From Liolophura sinensis (Eukaryota; Mollusca; Polyplacophora; Chitonida; Chitonidae), in the NCBI RefSeq assembly GCF_032854445.1, contig NC_088299.1:6984324-7044323 (forward strand): DNA of 60,000 nucleotides, written 5' to 3'. The notes beneath the pieces were generated by a model. That model was given only the letters and a program-made list of their open reading frames with translations, was not told where the DNA came from and did not search any database. Position numbers and translations under genes: made by a program. Shown in pieces: positions 12,501 to 24,500 of the stretch (its first letter is position 1; each line of letters begins with the position of its first letter).

Positions 12501-15500
12501 CTGCTATAGATCCAGGATCAATCCTGGGTCGATTCACACTTAAGACTTTACAACTTCCTCGCTTGGCTCCGGCGGAGCGGCTTACTTGCCTTCAGTGAAG
12601 CAGCACTACATAAAAGAGCGGTGGAAATCCGTGTTGCAACAAGGAGGCACATCACATACACCTTAAGGATTCCTTCGTCGTCATATGACTGAAAAATTGT
12701 TGAGCACGATGTTAAACCCAAAGCACTCACTTACTCACTCACTCACTGACTTACTCTGGGTGAGAATATTTCTGCATTAAAGCATTCTGTTTGTTTTTTG
12801 TAGAGAAATTGCGCGAATCTGTGAGCAGCTCTATGGGTGTAGGTGAGCTGGAGATCACACCAGTATCTGCTGCCATCGCTCGCTACTTAGGCATCGACCT
12901 GTCATCTGAGGGCAAAGCTGCCAGGAACAGGCGTGGGCTTGCTGTCATTGTCAACGGAGCTCCGATGTCAGGTACGTTGCAGGTCAACTGATCTCGGGAG
13001 TCAATTCAAGTCTATTTATACCTGGCAGCTTCCACCTGATTTCCAGTTGGGTCTCATTATAGCCCATCAGCAAAGCTGGGGATATTCATACAGCTTTTTG
13101 ACATGACTCTTCTCACTATGTCCACTTGCATTGGATTAAGATTAAGACTTGAGGATGCGATTAATGATTAATAAAGTCAGTAACAGGTCATGTTGATATG
13201 AGATCAAGGGCTCATGTATTATGACATGAACTTTCTATTCCACAAGTACATGTATTATTGTCTCAAATCGCATCTTGATTCATATTTGGGGACAATACCT
13301 TTCCAGAAAATACAGAAATATTGTTCCGTCTCTGAAGAAATTGTGAAGCTTAAAGAGGAAGTTAATTGTCTTGTGTCCATAAATGGCATTTTGGGGACTC
13401 TTCATGCCTTAGAACATAGTACTAGTCTGTTGCAGCCCTAAAATATCTGTGATATGTTAATTATTAAGAAGAATGAAAATGACTGATACCTTGTGACAAT
13501 TTAAATGTGCGATCCATAATATGTTATTGTTATTAACATAATATGTTATTATTATTAACATAATATATTATTATTATTAAAATAATATGTTATTAATTTG
13601 TTTGACAGGTTTTTCAGGGTGTTTTGCAATGGCGTGATTGTTACCTGTATGTTCTGTTTTTTACCTCCCTATTGTTCAGGAAAAACCAGCACTGCTGTCA
13701 TGTTGGCCAAACATTATGAAGCTGCCCTACTGAATGTCAACTCGGTTGTGATGGACGCCATTGCCAACGGGAACACGCCTGCAGGTCTGAGAGCGCGGGA
13801 GATGTGCTCTGAGACAGCTAAGCGCAAAGCCGAGGAGTTGAGAGTACAGGAGGGTGACGAGCCTGAAAGACGTGGGACAATCGCTGGTGGACTGAGTGTG
13901 GAGGCGGTGACGGCCCACACACAGCAAGCTCAGCCGAAAGGCTCTGGTAACTATCAAGTAAACACTTGTACCAGCACACTGGCTCATACCAAACACTGAA
14001 GTACATGTCCCATGTTGGGATTGTGAAGGATGTGTGCATGATGAGTGTAGGATTGACATATCATACTGTATCATGCATGCCATGGGTTCAGGACTAAGGA
14101 ATGATGTAGCTGTTAAGCCAGTAAACACCTGACGGTAGAACTTGTCAGTTTATTGACATAAAACATGCCTTTTCCAGCTCATCATAATGAAGTCACATTA
14201 AAGATAGCACTACAATATTCTAAAGTCAATCTTAATGCTGCGATCAGTTTTTGACTTAACAATGGCTTAAGGTACTTCTTTACACTAGCATCACCTCATG
14301 GGATTTAAAAAATTTGCTGCCTTTTAAACATAAATCCTCCAGTGAGCGTTTACCCATTATAATTCACATACATAAAATATGTATGTATGTGAGATTATAT
14401 CACATTATAGAGATATATGCAATACTAACATGTAATCACATTGCTATGAACAGGTCTGCTGACATAGAATGCACTATTTTTGTACTCGATGCTAAATATG
14501 CTTCACACATGGCTTGCTACAGTAGATTATCTCTTCCCAGAAAATGTATGGCTGGACCATCCTGTGTATTTGACATTTTGCTTAAACTGCATGTTTTCAT
14601 AGCCAGACTGTTTCCTTCCACAACACCCTGTTATCAGTTGTATAACGGTGTTTGTGTTATTGTGGTGAAAAACATATTTGCTACTTTTTAATGTTTATAT
14701 AACTTATTGATCTTTGTTGTCACTGATTACATGACTGTTACGTGAAGCTTCGTCTCGTTAATTGCTATAGACTGAGCGTCCCAAACCATTACATTCCCCT
14801 TGCCCTAAGCCTTCTCTTACACACAAGTTTAAAGCAACTTTATGCTAAACAGTTGTACATGTGTGCATTGGCTTTTTTTAAGTGAGTCTGCATTTAAATG
14901 GGTATGCAATAGCTAGTTACAGATATTTATTTTTTTATTATTTTTTTTGTTTCTTTCTTGTAACATGGCTTTAACCCTTGCAAATGTTATAATATTGCTT
15001 TTAATGAAACAACTAAGTTTGTTCTTTTAAGCCTGTGCTTCATGCTAGATTTTATGGTCCAAGCCCATCACAGAAGCTGTTGTAAATCTTTTTATAGATT
15101 TTGGAAATAAAAATGCTCTTTAAGCTCCATGATGGGTATAAGGACTTTTCCTATGAGAGGAAGTATTTTTGTGCATGGAATGCAGCATCTTACAGTGGAG
15201 AGTTCAGTGCTCTTGACTGAGAAGAAATACACCACATTGGGCCGATTCCACAACAACTTTTCGGACTTGTGTCAGATTTTGAGAAACAATCTTACAACTT
15301 CTTTTTGGGGTTTTAGACCTTAAAAATTTGCTCCCCCACACACACCCCCTCACCAATGAGGTGACAAATGTGTTACTTGTAACAAATGTGTTACTCCCAG
15401 TACCAAAAACTAACCATTGTCCAGAGTTTTTAAATTTTGACTTACACATGTACAATGTACATGTATTTTAGAGTTGCCCCCAGATCATTTATCTTAACGA

Positions 15501-18500
15501 ATATCTGGCTATGGCTTGCAGATTGGAGAACAAACTTAAAACACCCATGTTGTTATGCTGTTGTTGCTTGATGCTTGGCTGTTTTTGTATGCTTTCACTA
15601 ATAATTTCACTAACTGCTTGTTCTGCACGTTGTTTCCTTTTTTCTCCCCCCGTTTGGACCCCTGCGTACTTTCTCACAGCACCTGTCTTCCCAATTGCAC
15701 CAGTCTTGGCTGTATCAACCCTGAGTTCAGCCCATCGTAAGACTAGTGTTTTTTCAGACTTTAAGGGGAAGACTGAGAAGCACTTAGGCGGCAGTCAGGC
15801 AGGCACCAAGACTTTGGCTAATACGTCCACTACTGATGGTGCAACCACCAGTCAGGTAGGTTTGGCTACCATAAAGTCATGCTAGGATTTCTTTATAGTT
15901 AGATTTGTAGTTATAGTTACTTAGATTCTCTCACTCTCCCTATTTGGGGGGTCTTGTTCACAATAAGTGGTCGTTCACACTTATGTGGCAATTAGCACAA
16001 TCTTACGTTTATTGAAGAACTCTTGTCTTCCACCAATATTGTGTGCATAACTGAATGAAAGTCACTTGTGGAAAAGTTTGTCTGAAGCATGCCAAAGGTA
16101 CAAGGTTTATCCCAGGCAATCCAGTTTCTTCCACCCATAAAACTGACTGCCGTAACAGATGAAATGTTCTTGAGTCTGGCATTAAGCAACAATCGCATAA
16201 ATAAATAAATGTTTCCAGTGCAAATTTGCTTGATATTAATTTTCATCTGTCCTGTCAGCCTGTCCCACCTTAAGTTTTCCACCAGGTTTTTTTTTAATTT
16301 TTTTTTTTTTACGCTTTACGATTTTAATTGGAACTTTCCACATGAGTTTTGTACATTCTGATGCAGGACAAGTTTTTTTGGTCATTTATGCATTTTATTT
16401 TTGGTCAAGTTATGCTGTTACCATGCTTATTTGTGGACTTTCTTTTTCACTAAATGTTTTACAGTTTTTTTAACTTTGTTGTGCTTGAACACCTTTCATT
16501 GAAGGCTGTTGAAGTACCTTTAAATATGATTTTACACATGACAAATTTGGTGATAATGATGTATAAAGTCTTGTTTAATAGAAACCACTGATTTTTACCG
16601 TGAGAATTGTACTCTCAGCAGTTTTGTACCACTAAAGTTCTTTGCATGTGTTTGAAAATCTCCATTATCTGTTTATATTAATTACATACATGGCACACGT
16701 CCATCTGTAAGCATTCATACTTATGCAACAGTGTAATTAAATTATTTTTAAATGCTAGGCATATATGATAGCATGGTTATAAAGAACTGCATTTTAAATT
16801 ACTTCATTCTCTGATTAGATTTCGTGTTTGTTAACCATACATTTTGTTTATTAGTAGCTGTATGATTTATCCCAGGTACCCAGCAGCCCACCCCCTCTCC
16901 TGGCGCCAATTGCTCGTCGTCTGAGCGTCAGTGCCAGTGTGGCAGGAGAGGAAGGCCTGATGAGCTGTGTTTTGCCTGACGATCTCCTGGTCGAAATTCT
17001 CGCTGAAAGACTACAGGTAAATTACATTTGTTGCTTTTTGACCTAAAATGTCTGTGACTGATTTACTCATTTTGCCTGATTCAGAGAGTTTCACTGACCT
17101 TAGAAAAGTGTATTGAGGTTTTTTTGGAAGGTAGGATGGTATCGTTTGAGAACTGCAAGAGATATTTTCCAAAACATCAAATGAAAAACCAGAAAAAAAC
17201 CTAAGATTCCTGGCATCAAATGTCATCAGCCTTGTTCAAATACTGACAAAAGCACAAATTCCTCAGGGTCTGCAGCCCTGCCTCATGTAAATTGTCTTGA
17301 ATGGTCTAATTTTGGTGTGTGTGTATATGTATGTGTTTTAGCTGAATGACTGTCACACGGGTGTGGTGTTTGATGGCCTAGAAACCCTGTTCAGCCAGAA
17401 CATGTACACAACAGCGCAGGCCATCCTCAAAGCTCTGAACAACCGGCGATTCCTATTTTTTGTCACACTCAAACTGGACTACAGTAAGCTGAAGGAACAG
17501 GAGAAAGCCAAGCATGAGGAACAAGGTAAACATGGCCAGCAGGAGTCATCCCTGAGTTTGTCACATACAGATAATTATACTCAATTAATTCACATAAACT
17601 ACGTGTGCATTGTACGCACTCTGCCCGGTTTCCTCCCACCATAATGCTGGCCGCCATCGTATAAGTGAAATATTCCAGTAAAACACCAATTAAATAAATA
17701 AATAAATTATAGTCTGCACACTTGTCACATAAATATTACAATTATGACGTAGTCTGCACACTTATCAGATAAATATTACAGTTATCATAGTATGCATACT
17801 TATTGCATAAATATTAGCTATTGCATAGTCTGCACACTTATCACATAAATATTACAATTATCACAGCCTGCACTCTTATCACATAAATATTATAATTTTC
17901 ATTGTCTGCAAACTTATCACATAAATATTACAATTATCACAGCCTGCACTCTTATCACATAAATATTATAATTTTCATTGTCTGCAAACTTATCACCTAA
18001 ATATTACAACTTCCACAGTCTTTGAAGCCTGATATATGTATACATAACACTTTTTGCATACCTAGCACTCACACTTTTTACATACATAATACTTACACTT
18101 TTTACATACCTAACACTTACACTTTTACAGACCTAACACTTACACTTTTTACATACCTAATACTTACACTTTTTACATACCTAACACTTACACTTTTTAC
18201 AGACCTAATACTTACACTTTTTACATACCTGACACTTACACTTTTTTACATACATAATACTTACACTTTTTACATACCTAACACTTACACTTTTTACAGA
18301 CCTAACACTTACACTTTTTACAGACCTAACACTTACACTTTTTGCATACACCTACCATTTACACTTTGTACTTACACCTAACACTTACACTTTTTACATA
18401 CACCTAAAACCTGCACTTTTTACATACACCTAAGACTTACACGTTTTGTGTACCTAACACTTACACTTTTTGTGTGCCCAACACTTACACTTTTTACATA

Positions 18501-21500
18501 CCACCTAACACTTACACTTTTTACATACACCTGATACTATGGAAAGATGTTGAAAATTATCTGTGTTTGCTTGTGATGGGCTTCACAGAAACTTTTGACC
18601 ACTTGACAGGATACTTTGGCTGTTTAACAGGCTAAGCCCCTTTTGACAGTTATTATGTTATTGGATAATGTTTTGAATTTGATTCGTGTGCATCACATAA
18701 AATCACCATGTGATACACGAAGAAAGTATCACAGTGTGCATAAATTGGGGATACAGTTTGTGAATCTTATTACGTGAACATAGTTTTTTTTACAAAATGT
18801 GTTTATTTAATATTTGATTGTTTCTTAATGCCTTCTTTGAAAGGATAGGACTGAGATGTGAACGCATGCCTTTATACATGACTAAAGGAGTGGAAAGTTT
18901 ATGTTGTTGTTATTTTACAGAGAGAGAAACCAAACGTAAGGAGGAGGAAGAGAGACAGAAACTGGAGGATATGTCTGAGGATGAGTATGACGCGCTTCCC
19001 GAGGCGCACAAGGCCGAGGTCGACAGAAAGCGCCTGGAAATTAAGAAACTCAGAATTAAAAAGTGAGTACCCAGCCGCAGGAACACGTTTTCTTAGACTT
19101 AAGCCGGACTTAATAATCTTAACTCGTGGTACTATTCCTGAACTTAGATCAGAACTGAAAGGCTACTTCTTTGGTAATATTGTCACAGAAGTTCAACGCA
19201 ACTGTTTACATTAAAGTAAAAATTCCCATAGTAAGTCACAAGTTCATCACCGTCAGACTTAAGCCCAAGGCAGCTGCGGGAATTTTGAGCCTGAGATGTG
19301 TGTGCTACATTTATGTGCACTGTTATACTAACGATCAATTTTTTTTATAGAAAACATGAGAGACATTTTCCAAAGTTTGCATTTCTGTTTGAAGCATTGT
19401 GGAATTCCTATATTATGTCATTGACTGAGATTTGAAGTCAACAAAATATGAATTCACCTCCATGACAATTTACTACAAATACTAGTGTCAGTGTCCTTTG
19501 CCTTAACACTTAATAAAGTTAGGTTTAATACAAATTTAAATTATATTTTGTCATACTGGCTGTGTACACTCAACATACACATTTATCTTGTTTGTTCTCT
19601 GTTTCAATGTTTTATTTTTCTTGTTTAGCATATTCTCTATTATCTTTTCATGACTGAATGTGGAGATTTGTGTATTTTGCAGAGAGATGGAAGAGAAGGC
19701 AGAAAGAGATCGTCTTGAGCAGTTAGAAAGAGAAGAAGAGCAGAGGAGGCTTGAAGAAGAGAAGTAAGTCTGCTCATTCTAATAGTCACTGCAGAAATAC
19801 CAGGACCTGTCCAGTAACCTTGGCCTGATATTGTATAACATGGACACTATAGATCTTTCCACTTTCTCCAAAAATGCCCCAAAACTTATTTTCAGTCTTA
19901 TATTTTGCAGGTGTAGTAGGTGGTTGAAGGTATTTAGCCTATATGTATGTTAAAGGAGAAGAAAATTTAAATATCAATCAAATACCATTGAAAAGAGTAT
20001 GCATTTCCTCGCAGGTGCCTGCTATAAAAAAAATTCTAATATGTACCTCAAGTTGATAAATTATTAATAGTCAGCGCCAAAAGCCACTGTGGGCGACTCC
20101 ATTTTGCCGAAGAACAAGTCCTGAAGTCTTCTGTATTAGGAGGAGAATTGCTGTCAGAAACCGCTAAAGTGCAGTTCGTACATTTCCCGTAAAACTCTTC
20201 TTCCCAGAAGGTAGCGAACAGTTCAGTTGGTTTTCCGCTTGACGATCGGAAAACCGGAATGTTGGATGTAGGTTCTGAGTTTGCACGAACAAGCCTACAG
20301 TATTAACAACTCTCGTTGGCTTAGAGGCAACACACCCCCAGTATAACGTACAGTGTGTTAAAGATGGAGGACGGGATGGACACAGCGATTTATGCCAGCT
20401 TTGCCGTTTTCAGGCTTTAAAATCGCAAAATTATGCAGCAGGCACCACCAGATAGGAAAAAAGTGAGCTCTTTTGAGCCTATAGTGTCATTTTTTTTAAA
20501 GTTTTCTTCCCCTTTAAGAAACATTGCACGTGGTGGAATTTGTGTTTTATTCTAATTCTTTGTTACAGACATTCCACCAAAATGTGATGAGTTGTATTGG
20601 AAAATGTGGAACACACTGTGGGTATTCATTTATTTACACTTTGTACCATTTATACATTTTTTCCTTTTTTTTTCTTCTCCCAGGCAGAGCAAACGGCGAG
20701 GCAAGAAACAACAACAACAGCTAGCAGTTGATCTCAAGGATGGCAAAAAGAGTGTGGCGGCGAGTCGTATCGGTGCCAGCGAATCTAAAATGGGTCAGAA
20801 AGGAGCTGGGGGCAAAGGTCATGACGATGGCTTGTCGGCCGCTAAGGCAGGTTCTACTACAGACCGTCCTGAGTCTCACCAGACAGAGAAAAGCGATCCT
20901 GCAATGGACCCTGATGGAAAGTAGGTGGCAGAAAGAAAATGGCAACATGTTTGTATAAAACATTTCTGCATGTCATGTGATGTGACCTAGTTTCACAAAA
21001 AGTTGACCTTAAGTATGGCTTTGAGTTGTAATGAGCTGTATTTGAAGTAATATTTTGTTAATGATGAAATTGCTCATTTTACTTTTTTCTGAGAGCTATA
21101 TTGATCTTTGTCGCATGTTTTGAGGTTTCTTGAATGGTAGGGTGGTATCCGAGTAAGAAGAAAATCTGAGATTTAACTCCAGATGTACTTGATATTTTGA
21201 TTTAAATGTTTTTGGTTGAGTTTTTACAGCAAATACAATACCTGGTTTTTAGTTGTTTTCTTTTCTCTCCCTTCAGTGGGCATGTATATGTGAAAATTGA
21301 TGAAGTTGTGTAAGTTGTGTGTTTGTAACAATACCGGTATTTTCCTACCAAGTATAGGACACAAATACTGCAGACGTGCTATTACTGCATATTAAAACAT
21401 GTTTTGTCAGTAAACAAATATACTCTTCCTCTTACTTTCAACACTGCTAATATCTGTCCTAAAAATTAGAAGAATTATGGTAAACAGTTAACAAGTGGGT

Positions 21501-24500
21501 TTGTGTTTGACAGAAAGAAGAAAAGCTTGACTAAAGATGGCAAGCGTCCTGACGGTATTAAGGAGAAAGGCCCTGTGGCCGAGGGTTGCCCCGCTGCGGA
21601 AGAACCTGCAAAAGACCTGGCTCGAGAATCTGATATGCTGCTCATGCAGAGGTATTTAACTGTAAAGGAAGGAATGCATGGTTGCTTGTTTATATGTCTA
21701 ATTTTCTCCTCAACCGTTCATCCAATGGGGACCTGTCAAATGCCCAGCTGCAGGACCTTGATGTCATTTTAAGATGTCAAATGTTCCTTTCCCAGTTCAA
21801 CATGAGGTCACATTAAAGATAGCACAACGTTACAACAGAAACTGATACATTGTAATGTTGCAGATGTTACGCTACAAGCATTTCTTGATGTAACAATGGC
21901 TCGAGGTTCTGCTTCACACTTGCACCACCCCCTCCCCATTGACTTCACATTTCCCAGGTGTGTAGCTGATGATGCAAGGAAGTGCAATGCCGAGTGTTCG
22001 ATAAATTACATGTGCAACTTAGCAAGTGATCTTTTGCATTTACAGGCTTACTTCCTTCAGTAGGGGTAGAATGAATAGTGTGCACAGTAGCAAAATGCCA
22101 TTTACACCATACACAAGACAGATAGGAACTTTAAGCTGTGGAATGAATACAGTATTATGTAGTCGACACATGGCTAGAAAGGAATTATTTTCAAAAGGCA
22201 CAACGTGTGACATCAATGTATTGTATTTATAATGTATTTTTAACTACAGTTTGGAAAAAAGAGACCTGCTCTAGAATTTGTGGTATCTCTACCTTTTCCT
22301 TCTGTTTATTTTTTTTTTTTTGAAAATGACATGCACTTGCCCTCCTTTTCCAGTGCAGCAGATTACATAAGCTTAAGATTAATTCTTTTCCTGAATTTCG
22401 AAGCCTGTGAATGATTTTGCTTTGATTTGTGTGTTTGTGCCGCCCTACATGTACATTCATCATCATCATTTCATGGTGGTTTTTAAGCTTGTAAAGTACA
22501 AGTGAATGTTCAAAAGAGAAATCTCGTAATGTTTTGTATTAAACTCTGACTATTGAACTTCTTTTCAGGTTCCGTACATATGAACATGGAATGAAGGATA
22601 TTTTGGACCTGGTGGAGAACTGGGACAGAGCTGCGGGTCAGCTCAAGCGACCTCCAACACCGTCTGATCGCTCCGATGGAGACGAGGGTCACCCACCCTC
22701 AGGCAGGAAGGTCAAAGGAAAAGGTAACCACAGGTTTCTCGTCACTTTACCTAATAGCCTCAACCTTTTGAACCAGAGAAATGTTACGTATATGTGTTTC
22801 GACAATTTTATAAAACGACTGTCTGGGAGGTGATCATGCATTTCTCTGTGATATTCATGAGGCTGTAATATTGCTGATTTCACCTAAAGCTATGACTTAT
22901 TCATTCATTTTGTTAACGGCCCTAACAAATTCCATTTGATCAACCCATGTTTTCTCTGCTACAGATCAGCTGTTCAAATTCCAACATCGTTTGTGGTTTC
23001 TACCTTTATGTTAAAAAAGGGACAGCTGCCGCATTATCCTGTTTGGCAGAGTTATGCCCCTTTTTAATGTTTTTTTTTCTTTTTAAATAACACATGCACC
23101 TATACCACTATGTGAAGTAGATGGAGCACCTTTCCCGCCTGAGTTGTTCAGTCTATAGTTCATTCCTGCCTTTTTCAGTGGCGTCTAGTGGGCAAAGTGG
23201 TAATGTAGCTCTCATTTGTTGCAAGAGACAAATTGTCCAATTAGCTTGGAACCTAGTCACCACTGTGCAGGCAAAAGTTACCCCATTAATCAACAACCAG
23301 AAACTGTGACATGGTGCATCAGTAGGGAATCATCACAAACTTATATAGATCACATCATAGTGTCATCTCCTGTTACACAGGACTTTATTAAGAGTCTAAG
23401 TTTTTATGTGTTGTAGAAAAACATGATAAACAGAAGGAACGTGAACTTCAGGAGAAGTTAGAACGAGAAAAGGCTGAGAAAGCCGCCAAAGAGGTAAGAA
23501 ACTATGAACTACATGTACACACAAGCCTGCAAGCCTGGCCACTAAATACTTTGATGAATTTTCACACACATGTACCCTTCCCAGCAGGGCAATAGATTTA
23601 ATCTATGTCATGTTCTCAACTCTACTGATGTATACGGGGAAGCCGTATTGAAAGCTTAAGCAGACAGATTCTACCCTTCCCAGCAGTCCTATGGATTTAG
23701 TCTGTCATGTTCTCAACTCTACTGATGTATACAAGGAAGTCCTATTGAAAGCTTAAACAGACAGATTCTACTCTTCCCAGCAGGGCAATGGATTTAGTCT
23801 GTCATGTTCTCAACTCTACTGATGCATACAGGGAAGTCCTATTGAAAGCTTAAACAGACAGATTCTACCCTTCCCAGCAGGGCTATGGATTTAGTCTGTC
23901 ATGTTCTCAACTCTACTGATGCATACAGGGAAGTCCTATTGAAAGCTTAAACAGACAGATTCTACTCTTCCCAGCAGGGCTATGGATTTAGTCTGTCATG
24001 TTCTCAACTCTACTGATGCATACAGGGAAGTCCTATTGAAAGCTTAAGCAGACAGATTCTACCCTTCCCAGCAGGGCTATGGATTTAGTCTATGTCATGT
24101 TCTCAACTCTACTGATGCATACAGGGAAGTCCTATTGAAAGCTTAAACAGACAGATTCTACTCTTCCCAGCAGGGCTATGGATTTAGTCTGTCATGTTCT
24201 CAACTCTACTGATGCATACAGGGAAGTCCTATTGAAAGCTTAAGCAGACAGATTCTACCCTTCCCAGCAGGGCTATGGATTTAGTCTATGTCATGTTCTC
24301 AACTCTACTGATGCATACAGGGAAGCCGTATTGAAAGCTTAAAGACAGATTCTACCACTCCCAGCAGGGCTATGGATTTAGTCTGTCATGTTCTCAACTC
24401 TACTGATGCATACAGGGAAGTCCTATTGAAAGCTTAAGCAGACAGATTCTACCCTTCCCAACAGGGCTATGGATTTAGTCTATGTCATGTTCTCAACTCT

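Noticed and set aside
13598-14128. Overlapping - strand frames of up to 133 codons
   Set aside because: They are the antisense of exon 14, whose + strand frame carries the conserved Walker A sequence.
15364-15402. Short gtgttact duplication as a regulatory site
   Set aside because: It is a two-copy simple duplication with no further support.
13947-15679. Extra exon or hidden gene in the 1.7 kb intron after exon 14
   Set aside because: A 125-codon open frame at 14314 has no conserved motif or HYDIN similarity, and exon 14 joins exon 15 in matching phase.
18022-18381. Open frame on the + strand rich in Thr, Tyr and Phe
   Set aside because: It is translation of the 25 bp minisatellite within an intron.
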